NCBI GenBank assembly: GCA_949751835.1
Contig: CATKHK010000049.1
Location: forward strand, 186,001-250,000
Direction of reading: 5' to 3'
Length of the DNA: 64,000 nt
Origin: Blepharisma japonicum
Lineage: Eukaryota > Ciliophora > Heterotrichea > Heterotrichida > Blepharismidae
Shown here one piece after another: positions 41,301 to 57,032 of the stretch. How positions within the stretch are numbered: the first letter of the stretch is position 1; each line of letters opens with the position of its first letter. A program made the translations under genes and the position numbers. The notes under the pieces are model-generated. The model did not search any database. It had not been told where the DNA came from and worked only from the letters and a program-made list of their open reading frames with translations.

Positions 41301-44300
41301 ATAGAAGGAATCAAAAACATACATTTTTCCAATAAAATTATGATAAAATCTGTCATCTGCTCATTTATTACAGCAAGCTTTGCAATTTCATTTGTTTATT
41401 TGTTCGGTGGCATTATTAATAAGCAAGGATATAATGAAAACTTTGAGGTAGACCAAATTATGGTGATAATTGCACTATTCAGCTCATCGATATGCTTTAT
41501 AATAAAAAGTATATGATCTTTCAATATATGAACAGTTTTTTCTATATTTTCTTCATTTATTTTATTATTTATTTTCAGAATTATTCCTTCAGTTGAAATT
41601 TATGAATTTTTAAATTATGGAGCCTTCCAAATGATTGCCAATTCAATAGGGTACATTATTTGGATAGCGATGCTTACTTTATTATTCGCAATTATTTTTC
41701 ACTTTTATAAAGCATGATTTGAGCTATTTTCTCCTAGCCTTTGTAACTATTTACAACAAGGAATTTTTAAAATATTCACGAATCTTAATTATCCATCAAG
41801 GCTAATCGAATTCAATGGCCACCTTGGAAGCATTTATATTTCTACTGAAAATTATAAAACCAAAGAAATTTATGATTCCTTTGACGTAAGTAGCTTATTA
41901 TTAAAATATAAATCAAAAACCCGTGAGGCTGAGTTTCAATTAGAAAAATTGCAAGAAAATATTTTTAATTGCCGCTATTTTTTTATCAATCTTTTTATGG
42001 TGATTACTTTATTAATAATTTATGAGTCTATAATAGACAGTATGACAACTTGAATTGAGGCATATGAATATTTTTTACTGGGAGTTCATGGGATTTTAAT
42101 TTTTTTTACTTGTACTGCTATATTTCAAAAATGTCAAAATCAGTTAATCTTATTACTTTATTTCTTTCACATCCTCTTATTTGTAGCATGCTCCATATTT
42201 TTTGACATTTTTATCCCCGGTGAGATTCTTATTCTTCCTCCATTATTTCTTATTGGCCTAAGTTTTAATTGATTCTGAAATTTCATATTTTCATTATTTT
42301 CCGAGTTATTTGTTTTAGGAGGCATTTTATATGAGCTACTTCAATACTATAAAGATTCAGAAGAAATAGTTCTTTACACATCCGAATACATTATAATCCA
42401 TTTCTCCATTATCATTCTTTCAGGATTAGTTGGCTATTTTACTGAAAAATCAGTCCGTGAAAAATACACCCTTGTTAAAAAGGTAGAAATAGATGTTGAA
42501 AAATCTAAAATGGTACTAAATTGTGTTTTACCTAAATTTGTAAGGAATCGAGTAAAGGATGGAGTCCGCTATATTTCAGAAAATCAAGGAATTGTTTCAG
42601 TCATTTTCTGCGATATTTGCGATTTTGAAGAAATTATATCTGGAATTGGGCTACAAGAATTAACAGAGTTTCTTGATGAAGTTTATAAGAAATTTGATAG
42701 AGTGTGTGACATGGTTGGAGTAACTAAAATAGAAACTGTTGGAAAGACTTATATGGCCTGTGCAGGGCTAAAAGATAGTGAAACTGAGCTAGATCCATGC
42801 TTTAGCTCTGTATCGCATGTAAGAAGAGCTATTGAAATGGGGATTGGGATACTTAGGAATGCAGAAAAAACATTCCTAAGAAAAGGAGTCTCATTAAAAG
42901 TAAAAATTGGTATTCACAGCGGCTCAGTTACTGCAGGAGTTGTAGGTGACCATAAACCTCAGTTTTCTCTAGTAGGAGATACAGTTAACACAGCAAGCCG
43001 AATGGCATCTACACTCACAGACTCATCAATGATACAAATTTCTGAAGCTTCTTATAATCTATTAGAAGATAAATCAGGACTTGTTTTTTCTAAACAAACT
43101 GTAGATGTGAAAGGAAAAGGGATGATGAATACATTGCATATAAAAATCATGGAAGTAGACGATATTCAATCTCAAAGCTATTTGAATAATCCTTCTCCAA
43201 GATCTTTTCTTATGTCGAATTATTCTTTTAGTTCTGTAGCTTATAGAGCTAGTTTTAATGATAATTCAATAAGAATTGAAACAAAAAGAAAATCAGTTAT
43301 TTTAAGCAGCTTGGATTTAGAGGAAACTTCTCAGTTGTTTAAAAGGGAAGATACAGATAATATTGAAGAAATGCATTTTCTTACATGCAACTTTAGAGAA
43401 ACTGAAAAAGAAACTGAGCTTAGGCTGCAAATTAATGAGATTTATAAGCCAGTCATATTTTATTCTTTTATTCTGACTTTTATCACAAATTTCGTATTAT
43501 TTTGAATTCATTTATTAGGATGTTTAGATTCTGATGAGTTTGCGTATCGTATAAAAATGGTGATTTTTACATTTTTCCAAATTATAATATTTGGAGCCTT
43601 TATTTTTCTCAATAGAAACATTTACAAAAATAAATATTTTGCGTGACTATTACAATTTATCTATATACTTTCCATTATAACTCCATCACTCATTGATTTT
43701 GACAGTGAAAATTCATTTTCCTATGCCACTGAAGAAGCTTATGCTTATTTTTACATGCTTTTGCTGACACAATGTTCCTGCTTATTTTACAAGCACATAA
43801 TTATTTCTTTAATCCTCGTATGATCAATCTGACTATGCCATATCATAATTTTTCCCTCAAATATTTTCTATCAATCTCTCATTTTTTCTTTAATTTTCCT
43901 ATCCATTCTTACCTTTATCACCTATAATAAAGAAAAAAACCTCCGAATATTTTCCGCCCTTAAAGAATACTCACAAAAAGAACTAACAAATACCGACAAT
44001 CTTTTAACAAAAATGATGCCTCTCCACGTATATCATAACTTACGAGAAGAAAATACTATTGTAGATTCTTTAAGTCAAGTTACCTTATTATATGCTGACA
44101 TTGTAGGTTTTACCTCATGATCTTCCAATGAGACTCCTACTGTCATTATAGGGATGCTTTCTAATCTTTTTGGGAATTTTGATAAAATGTGTCAAAAACA
44201 TCATGCTTATAAAGTCCATACTATAGGAGACTGCTATGTCGCAATGGGGTATAGGGATGATAAAGAAAGAAATTTAGCTGAAGAGTGCTATAATATGATT

Positions 44301-44636
44301 TGTTTTGCAGAATCAATGATTGAGGTTATAGAAAAAATCAATAAAGAAAATTCGTTGCAGCTGGCTATGAGGATTGGGATGCATACTGGGAATATTATTG
44401 GAGGAGTTGTGGGGACAAATATTATTAGGTATGATATATATGGAAATGATGTATTGATAGCTAATAAGATAGAAAGTAATGGCGTGGCGGGGAGAATTGC
44501 AATAAGTGAAGCTACAAAGGAGATTGTAAATATTTATAAGCCAGGGATGTTTGGATTTGAATTTAATCAGGCAATCCATGTTAATACGATGGTAAAAGAT
44601 ATAAAATCGTATTTTTTAATAAGAAATCAAATGTAA
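38337..44636 (+). CDS. P4-ATPase/guanylyl cyclase fusion
   Basis: One frame of 2,099 residues with ~16 TGA and only about two TGG as Trp. N-terminal half: a P4-ATPase (flippase) fold, with ASRYTLKNFLPRSLFAQF, the phosphorylation motif DKTGT at ~377, KGS in the N domain, and the hinge GDSNSD (~861) in place of GDGxND; the A-domain DGET is IGEK. After its TMs come two six-TM-plus-cyclase units. C1 (~1405-1600): FCDICDF, IETVGKTYM (second metal Asp lost), GDTVNTASRM (transition-state Asn/Arg kept). C2 (~1910-2090): YADIVGFT and HTIGDCYVAM (both metal Asp kept), but GNDVLIANK lacks the Arg. Each half supplies what the other lacks, in the reverse order to mammalian adenylyl cyclase, as known for ciliate and apicomplexan guanylyl cyclases. 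Product cGMP is inferred from family and Glu in IETVG. Confidence 0.93.
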
Positions 44637-44693
44637 TATTTGAAATTTTATCGTAGTCTTTAGATTTATCCATTTATAAATATAAATTAATAA

Positions 44694-46082
44694 TTACTGA
44701 TTTATGCTCAATGATTCATATCTAGACAACACACTTTTTGGGATTTTCCCAGAGAATTCTTCTGGACTATTTTCTTTGCTTTCCTCAAAAACTTCATCTT
44801 CCACCTCATCTGGCGGATGCTGATAAAACCTTATCATAAAAGTATTCATTTCTTCAATAGACTGTTGCACTTCTTCTTCATAACTCAAAATCCTATGAGA
44901 ATATACTGCTTGTGGTAGTCCCCACACAACAGCTCCAATACTTACTACTTTTCCTTGCTCAAATCCTGTAGGAAGCTCTTCTATCATCATAGATTTGATT
45001 ATTTTTTGTTGACTTTGCTCGTTATATTTATGCTGAATTATAGGGTTTTCCTCATCAATATCTGCTCTACAGGTGGGGCATTTATGCTGCTCATTTGACT
45101 GTTGAAAATAATCCCTTAAGCATTTGTAATGAAAAAGGTGCCCACAGTTGATTTTCTTTGCTTGGGTCAGATGGTCAAGGCAGAAAATACATTTATCATT
45201 GGCTGCATGAATTTCTTCAGGAGTTGCATCTTTGAACTTGTCAATTTTTGTGAGAAGCTTTCTGGAACTGATGAAGGTTTTAAAACATGTGTAGATGCCT
45301 ACAATTGAGCTCATAGCTCTGTCAAGGAAATAGATTCCCATAGCACTTCTGCGTGATAAAATAGAAAGTTCGACAATAATGATTCCTAATGCAATGACAT
45401 TAAAGATAAACTCAATGATGCTTAACAAGCTTGCTTTATATTCCCAACCTTCAGGTTTGAATACTCTTTCAAAAGTGTTTAGTAAAAATGAAATCAATGA
45501 TCTTACTATTTCGAAAAGCATAAGTATATACTAAGTAAAAATTACTTCATAGCTCAAAAACACGTTCAAAGTTTCATACTTTTTCTCATTGATTTCCAAT
45601 GTAATAAAAATATAATCGATAAATATTAGCAATATATGTAGAATCATCATTCTGACGTAAGCAGATTTTGTATATCTTTCTGCAAATAACTGCATAATAA
45701 TTACATATTCAACTCTTTTCATTGCTAAAGCATGCCACGCTGTTATTGCGATATTTGTTGCAGCATGCATCGCAATCATTCAGTCAAATTCTATATCAAG
45801 CATATAGAGAACCATTACCAGCTGAAATCCATGATGTATAGCTTGACTCTGCATATGCTGGGTTTCAGCTGATTTTAGTGTTTGGAAGAAAATGTATATC
45901 AAAAACTGGAAAAATAAAATGCAGATCACGATTCCAAAATTGAATAGCACTAATAAAATTGATTTTGACTTAGCAATGTGAGTAATTGTTGAGTAGAAAT
46001 CCTCTTCCGATATATATGTATGTGTAATAACAATAATTGTTAATAAGATACTCCCGAATATATAAAGTCGGCTTCCTATCAT
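44694..46082 (-). CDS. HRD1-like multi-TM RING-H2 E3 ligase
   Basis: A 457-residue protein, spliced at a 15-nt intron (45531-45545) and read through TGA at 45780. About six TMs lie in residues 1-260, including SKSILLVLFNFGIVICILFF, whose SxxxxVLxNF run is typical of HRD1/synoviolin and gp78. The RING-H2 reads CIFCLDHLTQAKKINCGHLF, then HYKC and CPTC (C-x2-C, C-x-H-x2-H-x2-C, C-x2-C). The acidic tail follows. HRD1 ubiquitinates misfolded ER proteins, which CDC48, encoded 6 kb away, extracts. A gp78-type relative cannot be excluded. Exon 1 is 46082-45546, exon 2 45530-44694. Confidence 0.88.
45531..45545 (-). other. 15-nt spliceosomal intron (HRD1-like gene)
   Basis: Minus strand GTAATTTTTACTTAG, phase 0 between codons GAA and TAT. 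Retention puts TAG in frame; removal joins the TM region to the RING region. A at position 10. Confidence 0.88.
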
Positions 46083-47099
46083 ATTTTATTATAAACACGT
46101 GTTTTAAATTTAATAAAAATTTTTCTGAGACTGAAGCTTTATTTAAATATTTTTAGATAAGGATGGAAAGAGCATTAATATATTGTTAGAGATATTTAAG
46201 AAATATAAAAAAAGCAGATATATTGCTTGGGAAGCATGCCTTCTAGTCCACTCACATACAATTTCGCTTAAATATAGATCGATTATTATTGCAAATATGT
46301 GGTTTTTTCTAGCACAAGTGGATCGCTTGGATTGGGATTTGCTAGTAAAGAGTTAATAAATAACAATACTTTATTTATTGTAAATTCTGGGATTCATTTG
46401 AAGATAATGAATATGCCTTCATTTGAGTTTATATTAGGGTAAAAAATTCTTATTTTAGTGATACTTTGAGAGGTTTGCATGGGTAGAGGGAAAATAAATC
46501 CTCCTTCATAAGGAAAATCACTGGCCCTGCGATAGCTTCTGTTCAATTATAAGGGTTTGAATTATCTTCTAGTTAAGCTCTAGAGCTAAATGAAGATTCT
46601 CTTTGCAAATCTGCAAGTTATTGCCATATTCTCTCCAATGCCATTTATGTTTAAGCTGATATTAATAAGTATGCAATTATAATTATCTAGAAAATTATTT
46701 GTGACTTTTCTAACTTTTATGTAATTCCTCTGAATTATATCAATTTATTAAATGAAATCATAAAATTAATAAAAATTCTTTTAAAAATTTTGAAAATACA
46801 AAATACTTTGAAGATTAAAAGTTTGTTATAAAAATCAATAAACATTATTTTTCCTGATCTAATTAATTAAAAAATGCATTTTAAAATTTGTCTATACGTA
46901 GCAAATTAGCCTCTTAGATTTTTGTTCAAGAAATTCTTTTCATGTCATATCTTGCTCATGTTTATTTCTGAAAACTAATGCCTCTAATTTCGTCGAAATT
47001 AGAAATTCTAGGAAGCCAATGTCCGCTAATTAAACAATTATATTGAGTCTTTTCTATCTTTTATTTGTATTTTTCAATGGTTTACAAATATAACTTGAA
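46083..47099. other. Long AT-rich spacer, no convincing gene
   Basis: About 1 kb between divergent genes. One 58-codon open stretch near 46285-46440 (VVFSSTSGSLGLGFASKELI) lacks an ATG at its start; it may be a gene relic or chance. Nothing else was recognised. Confidence 0.4.
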
Positions 47100-48542
47100 A
47101 TGGGTATCAAATTCAAAAAAATTTCCCTTATAGCCCTACTTACTTTTATGACTTTACTCTTTATAATTATTGAATGAATCTTATCTATAGTGGGCATTCT
47201 CAATTCAGATTGGACATCATTTTCTGTTATGGAACAGAAATTTTATTATGGGCTTTTTGATTGTCAAAATTGCCCTATCGAGTATGCTCATACAAATTAT
47301 TCGTGCTTGGTAACACTTACATGTGATGATACTGAAAAAGATCTTCTTTGTGATAAAGCTGAGCTCTTAAACAAGGCAAAAATTGTGTTTTTAGTATTTG
47401 AAGGTTTTGGCACTGCTGTTTCTCTACTTTTATTTGAAAGACTATTTTATATGTTTTTAAGAAAATCTTATGGAAATATTATAATAATCTATACATTTTC
47501 AATTCTTCAAGCAACTGCCAAGCTTATTGGAATTGGAACTTATATTATTCTAAGTAGCACAAACCTTAGTTCTAGTTGCAATAGCGATCACGAAATATGC
47601 AATGGAAAAGGCCCATGATTTTTAATAGAATCTTTACTGATTTCGTGATTATGTGCTATACTCACTATCATTATTTTAAAATCCAGAGACAAATCAAATG
47701 AAAAAATAATAAAAGAGCCTCTGAGATTTGGAAACTATGATTCATGATTTCTATGAAAAGTAACTCCTATGGTTTTGTTAGGAATTTGCTTTACTGGAAT
47801 GGGATATGGATGGGATTGGATCAGTTATCATAGTCCTAACAGACTTTATGGCAGCCTAATGGGCATGAATAAATATGAAGAATATAATCAGCTTGATTAT
47901 ATATGTATTAGTGGTCCAAGCTGCGCAAGTATTAAACAGTATACAAACTCAATAAGAAATTGCAACGTATTTCACAAATTAGCCTCTGCAAGTAACTATT
48001 ATTTGGGTATAAACTTTATTTCATATGCTTTTTTGCTAATATGAATAGAGCATCTTATTTGTTTGGCTCTAAAAATAGACATTGGGATCTTTTGCTTGAA
48101 TTATTGCTGACCAATTTTAGCCACTATTGTAAACCTTTGCGGAAATATAAGCTGATTTATAGCATCTGGGGCATCTTTTAGCTCAACTTGTAGAATAAAA
48201 GCTGGGGATACTGATATATCTTTTTGTGCTGAGCAAGGGGCGACTTTTTCGTTAGCGGGATTTTTATGTTTCGCACTATCATCAATCATTTATATTGCTA
48301 TTTTAGCCCGAAAAACAAATGGAGCATTAACTGAAGCTCCAGGAAAAATTAGAAAAATATTGGATGAATCACAAACAAATAAAACTTTTGAAGAGCCAGA
48401 AAACAATAATGCTTTTGAGAGAATGTCTACATTCTATATCACAAGGCCAAATACGCAAGAATCTATTTTAAATGATGATTGTATAAAATCCACAATAACT
48501 TTTAGGAGCAACAATTTCATTGTGGATAAAAGTTTGGCTTAA
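47100..48542 (+). CDS. Eight-TM protein from a duplicated tetraspan unit
   Basis: A 480-residue membrane protein rejoined across several TGA (47175, 47616, near 47645, 47743, 47754, 48042 and others). It seems to consist of two four-TM units. Each unit has a TM followed by a W-containing start of loop 1 (ILSIVGILNSDW; GYGWDWISYHS), a Cys-rich first extracellular loop (FDCQNCPI...CLVTLTC; YICISGPSC), then three TMs with a second Cys-containing loop (SCNSDHEICNG; STCRIKAGDTDISFC). This resembles the PMP22/claudin-like tetraspan plan. The C-terminal ~60 residues are cytoplasmic and Thr/Asn-rich. A plasma-membrane role is likely; exact function unknown. Confidence 0.65.
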
Positions 48543-48720
48543 ATTTTTTTGATATAATTTTTATGTTAAAAACTCAAAATTAAGATAAATGCATAAATTT
48601 GATATAATGTATATATAAATAGTGCACGATGCTAAATTTTAAGAAAATATCTGATCGATTTTATATTGGAATATCGAATTTAATTTATTTGCTACAAATC
48701 ATATAGATGCCACTTTTCTT

Positions 48721-51700
48721 TTATACAAAATTGACATCAGGGATATAATATTCTTTATGAAAAATCGAAATCCTCAAGTCTTCATCCCTCAAGAAATCCA
48801 TTGGGAAATCTACTATAAACCCTTTGAAATTTTCCCTTAGCACCACATAATCATTCATCTGAGCCTGAGACTCAAACCCCACAATGTCACTAATTCTCAA
48901 AATTTCATTATCCGGATAGCACCTAAATATATGCTTATACAACGCAGTATTGCTTGACGCTGTCGATCACATTAATTCATCAAATGCTTCAGACAGTGGA
49001 TCCTCTATTACCGTCTCATCATCAATTCCTAAAATTTCTTTAAATAAAGAAATCCTCAGCGTATAAGCAAAGCACGATTTATTTTTTGGTTGACCATTCA
49101 TCACGCTTTGTTTCTTTTTTTTGTCTGAAATAATCATAGCAATTTCGCTGTCATTTGACCCTAGTAGACTTCTGTCATTAATATTTGCAGAGCCCATTAA
49201 TACAATATCATCATCAATAATCATGAGTTTACTATGAACATATACGATTTCAGTTACAGGGGTATCATTAATCATATCATGAGTTCTAAGCCCATAAAAT
49301 CGTATGTATTCTAAAGGATCATATATATTTTCATCACTTTTTAGCTGCTCATATAAAGAATTTATACCTCGGCATATCGTTTGATATTCCCAATGGAGCT
49401 GGACTCGCAATACAGCTGCTCCAGGATCATTTATGGAGCCTTCAAAGCCTGGCAATAATGGACAGACTACTATTACTTTGAATTTTTCTTTTCTTTTCGC
49501 AGCACATTTAATTCTTTCGACCAAAGCTTGGGCAATTTGATTTTTCACTGGGTTTCCAGCTGTGCTTGATATGAAAAATTGATTTTCAATGTAAATAAAA
49601 TGGTCAGCTTGGTCGATTAAATTTAGATAAGCAGTGTGGATTGAATGTTCGGTATGCTCAAGGCCTAAAGATCATAAGCCTGCGCTTCTTAAGACTTGGC
49701 ATTCGCATGTCCCTGTTTGTCCTAGTTCTTTCATTTTAGGGTGTAGTAGATTTTTAGAAAATGCTTCGTCGCCTTCTTCTTGGTCAGCTTCGAGCTCTTT
49801 CTGCAGCTTGGCTTCATCCTCTGCTTCTAGTTTTTCTCGAATTTGTCTTTGGTGGTCAGTTATTGGGGCGAGGACAATACTTTGTGTATTTTTTCTGAGT
49901 GGGCTGATAACAGTAAGTTGGTCGCCTACGACACTCATTTTTCTATCTGTACTTTCTTCAATCATTCCTCCTCCTTTGGAAATTAAATTGTTTACTGCCT
50001 TTTTTGTATTAGAATCCAGAGGAGTTCTATCTATATGAATTGCAGTATCAATTGACTGATTGTTTTCTTCTTCAATTTTCTTATCAAGTTCAGCCACATT
50101 AATCCTTCTCGACGGCCCCGACAATGATAAAGCTCCTCTTTCTCTCAGCTGTTCTTGAAACACATTTTCCGAAAATCCATGCGATTTGCTTCTTTGCAGC
50201 GCTGGACAAGAACTTTCCAAGCTTTCACTTATATTCTGTGGCTCTTCTTTTACTTCTTCTTTAAGAAATGACAAAGAGCTGTTGACTGATATCGGTCTGC
50301 TCATTTCGACTACCGATCTTTTTTTCGCACTTCTAGGATCATTAGAATAATTCGGCTGTAATAAATCTTTATTTTTATAATAAGCCCCAGTTATATCAGT
50401 CATCACATGGTTTCACAACTCAATAAAATGCATTCCGATATCTGCAGCAGCTTTTCCTACTACTTTTAAAGCAACATCATGCCAAGGCATCCTTGGGTGG
50501 GTATTTCTATCAATAATATCCCTTTCATGATTTGCGACGTCTGAGAAATCAGCAATTCTGACGTTAGAATAATCAATCCCGTTCCAAAAATAAGGCTCTT
50601 GTAAATCAGTTAAGAGGTGCTCATTTGTATCCATTCGGCCATAGCATAAGTCAAGCCCTCCAATAAAGGCAATTTCTTGGTCAATGCAGACTATTTTTTC
50701 GTGGTGGGTTCAGAGGAATTCTCCGCCAACTGCAGATCGGTGTGGGTGTCTGACAACTCTTATGTTGGGGTTTCGCCGCTGAAGAGTGTTTTTTGTGTGT
50801 AAAGAGTTAATTGTTAACGCTAAAGATACTTCTTTGTAGACGTGGACATAGACTGTTACACCTCTGTCTGCCAAGGCTCCTAATATTTCACATACTTGGG
50901 AGTAATCAAATTTTTTGGATGGTCTTTTTAAGTAAAGTTCAGGGCTTAGTCATCAGTCTGATATGAAAACTTCACGTTGGGCACGCTTTAAAGTTTCGTA
51001 GACTTCATTAAAATAAAATCTTGCATCAATATATCATTTAACATAGTTATTATTCCTCACTGGAAAGGAAGACTCATATCTAATGATTTCATTATGTCAT
51101 TCTGACTGGTTATAAGCTTCTTGAATAGACTCTACTCATTCATTTCTTTTTAAAATACTCCCAGCTCTGAATATAAAATCTCTTCTAAGAGTAATAATTC
51201 TAATGCCATCTTCATACCCTGTTTCTTTTAGCCCATATTCTACTTCAAATCTCCCTTTGAACATAAGCACTTCATGAAGCGTATCCCTTATATGAGTTGA
51301 TAAATACCCAACCATGTTATCTCTAATAATCATTCAGCGCTTTTGCAGTCTTTTAAAATGCTTAGAACAGTTGAAACACCTTCTTTCGTTACTAATTCTT
51401 CCTCCTGTTCTTTTAAGGACGTAGCCTTCTTTACGCTTTTTGCTTGCTCCATCAAATGATAGAGCACTGACTTCTAAGAAGCTTCAAAATTCAGGATTAT
51501 TGCATGCATCAATTTGGCCTGTTAATGCAAGTAAATAGTTTTCTAAATATTCAAGCTGTATATCTGGAGCTGATGATAAAAATTGTTCACCGTCTGGAAA
51601 CAGAGGCACAGTCAGCATATTTCCTCTAGATATTTCTTTCAGCAGATTTTGATGAAGCTCTTGGAACTCACAAAAAGTTCGCCTTATAAATCAATCAAAG

Positions 51701-51873
51701 TGGTGATCTCTATCATACTGATATTTCACCTCAAAAGTAAAGACCATACGATATATTGAAATTGGTGTGTCAGGCTTTACCAAAGTTTCATCAAAAAGCC
51801 CAACACTGTGCTTTGAAATATGAGGTTTGAAGGTTACTAAATATCTAGTTTGGCGTAGAAATGATTCATTCAT
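48721..51873 (-). CDS. PLD: Phospholipase D (PX-PH-HKD type)
   Basis: A 1,050-residue PLD, rejoined across more than ten TGA. It hydrolyses phosphatidylcholine to phosphatidic acid and choline. Residues ~30-110 fit a PX domain (VFTFEVKYQYDRDHHFDWF); ~155-270 fit a PH domain (EGYVLKRTGGRI...WVESIQEAYN). The first catalytic motif is HHEKIVCIDQEIAFIGG (HxKxxxxD), the second VHSKLMIIDDDIVLMGSANI. Between them is a ~240-residue disordered insert, longer than the loop of animal PLD1. Both HKD motifs are intact, so it should be active. The start is ATG 51873. It lies just upstream of CDC48 on the same strand and is separated by 79 bases. Confidence 0.92.
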
Positions 51874-51952
51874 CAAAAAATAATAGAATTTTCACTTTTA
51901 TAATTCCATAGGCCTTTTTATTAAAACTACAAATATTCTAGAAATGGTTGAT

Positions 51953-55224
<3,272 letters not shown>

Positions 55225-56115
55225 TTAGTCAAGATTTGCCTTGATTTCATCAATAAGAGCTCTATAATTATCATGCTTATCCAGATGATACTCCAACTGT
55301 CCGAAATTTTTTTCACTTGAACTCTCTTTTACTTCCAATGGAGTACTCTTTACATCCATTGGTGAGTTTCTTAGTTTTGGCTTCGGAATGTTTTTCGCAA
55401 AATCATTTGCTTTCTGCATCTTACTAGGTTCTTTTTCCATTGATTTAAGCGATTTTCTTGCTCCAGAAGGAGGCAAATTCGCAGCATTTGTATACTTAAC
55501 TTGCTTTGCATAGTCTTTTCTTCTGTCTTGCATTTCTTTTCTTTTAATCCATTCTTCAGTCCCTACAGTGGCACATCCAAGTCCTCCTAATTCGTAATAT
55601 TCATCACTTTTTATCATGTGATAATCATTAAGTGTATAAGGCGAAAAATCCATAGTTTGCTGTTTTTTTGCATATCTCTTCTCAAAAGATTGAATTGTGC
55701 CATCACTAGACTTAGGGGTTTCGTTTATCTGTTTATTTCTCATCGGGGCTGCTGAGTGGCTTGATTTTCTTTTTATTTTTTGTTCTTTTAAGGTAGGCTT
55801 CGGGGTATTTGTCGTTGCTTCACTAAAAGTGTCTGGCTTATAGTTTTGTGAAATCTTAGCATGTGATTTCGGAGATGTTGGACTATCGTCTTTAGCAGCC
55901 AGTTTTATAGGCCTAGATGATCCAAAATTTTCTGCCTTTGGGGATTGAAGATTATTTCTTATAATATTTGATGCAGATAGCTGCATTATTGATTTGTGGA
56001 ATTGGGCACTATTAGCTTTAAGAATAGGTTTTGCTGAATCGAATTCGATTTCGCCTGATTTGCCGATCGTTGAGACTTTGTTCTTGAATCTTTCAATGAA
56101 GTTTGTTGTTGCCAT
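55225..56115 (-). CDS. Disordered basic protein with JHY-like motif
   Basis: A 296-residue Lys/Ser-rich protein. One compact segment stands out at about residues 158-200: MDFSPYTLNDYHMIKSDEYY, ELGGLGCATVGTEEW and a basic helix. The PYTLxDY...Y..LGGLG pattern recalls the vertebrate ciliary protein JHY, which is needed for axonemal structure. The rest is low complexity. I give no symbol because this rests on one motif from memory. It is 74 bases from the ankyrin gene on the same strand. Confidence 0.6.
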   Translation of the reverse strand: MATTNFIERFKNKVSTIGKSGEIEFDSAKPILKANSAQFHKSIMQLSASNIIRNNLQSPKAENFGSSRPIKLAAKDDSPTSPKSHAKISQNYKPDTFSEATTNTPKPTLKEQKIKRKSSHSAAPMRNKQINETPKSSDGTIQSFEKRYAKKQQTMDFSPYTLNDYHMIKSDEYYELGGLGCATVGTEEWIKRKEMQDRRKDYAKQVKYTNAANLPPSGARKSLKSMEKEPSKMQKANDFAKNIPKPKLRNSPMDVKSTPLEVKESSSEKNFGQLEYHLDKHDNYRALIDEIKANLD

Positions 56116-56189
56116 TTATTTTGTCAGTTTCTCTATCTCCATTTGATAGAATCTGAATGATGATTTTCACTTAGAATTATGCAGAAGGT

Positions 56190-57032
56190 TTATAAATTAA
56201 AAGGTGGGTTATTAGATGGTCCTGAAGCTCTTCTAGATGAACTATGTGTTTTTGCTCGAATCCCACCTGCTGAAGTCCTAGGCCGAATCGGTGCATGAGC
56301 ATGCTGAGAAAAGCAAATTGATGCTTCATGAAAACCATTGCGCTGAGCAATAGACTGTGGGGACTCACCTATAGTGTTAATTATTCCTGAATCAGCACCT
56401 TGAGTCAGCAAAAATTGGACCATTCCAATATCTTTATTTTTCCCACACACCAAATGTAGTGGAGTTTCTCCAAAAATGTTCTGTGAGTTTACACCTGCAC
56501 CTCTACTAATTAGAAAATGAGCGATTTCTCGATTCCCACACTTAGAAGCAATATGTAAGAGAGAATTTTGATTATCATCTTTAATATCAAATTTTGCACC
56601 ATGGGCTTCCCTTTGGCTTAGGCTTTCTATGTTGTTACTTTCGATGTCGGCTATGATGTCTTTGAATTCTCCGATCTGTTCTTTTATATGGGCATCTATT
56701 TCTGATATATTTATAGCTTTATTGCATGCTTGGCACCTTTTGATTCTTCTTATGCATTGCGCTGTATGAATTTGTATATTTTGTCTAGGGATTTCTTGCC
56801 CACAATTGTCACATTGAGCTGCTAAGTCTCCACTGTTAGTTACAAAAGTAGAGTCTCCTTGGATTACTTGAGTATTCAAAAAGGAGTTTAATCTTTTCGT
56901 TAATGCAGCATTTTCTTTCCTTAAAGCATCAATTATTGTAGTGGCTTCAAGAAGTTTGGCTTTTAGTTGTTCATTTTCAAGCAAGAGCTCTTGAGGCTGC
57001 CTAAGTTATGAGTACTGTATTGCGTGAGCCAT
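56190..57032 (-). CDS. Coiled coil/zinc finger/ankyrin protein
   Basis: A 275-residue protein with a tiny 17-base first exon (57032-57016: MAHAI and two bases of the next codon), a 15-nt intron, then 57000-56190. Order: N-terminal coiled coil (LLLENEQLKAKLLEATT), a zinc-finger region CDNCGQEIPRQNIQIHTAQC and CQACNK (TRAF/XAF1-type C-x2-C...H-x3-C), and about three ankyrin repeats (NQNSLLHIASKCGNREIAHF, FGETPLHLVCGKNKDIGMVQ). The tail is basic and Ser-rich. Probably a scaffold. TGA occurs in its C-terminal part as Trp-free sequence, so the code has little effect. Confidence 0.8.
57001..57015 (-). other. 15-nt spliceosomal intron (ankyrin gene)
   Basis: Minus strand GTACTCATAACTTAG, 17 bases after the ATG. 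Retention gives a TAA in the coding frame; removal supplies the only in-frame ATG. A at position 10. Confidence 0.85.

Noticed and set aside
46285-46440. 58-codon open stretch in the long spacer
   Set aside because: No ATG at its start, short, and its length is not rare in this composition; left as a possible relic.
49672-50038. Plus-strand ORF within the phospholipase D insert
   Set aside because: Shadow frame; the minus-strand frame links both catalytic motifs.
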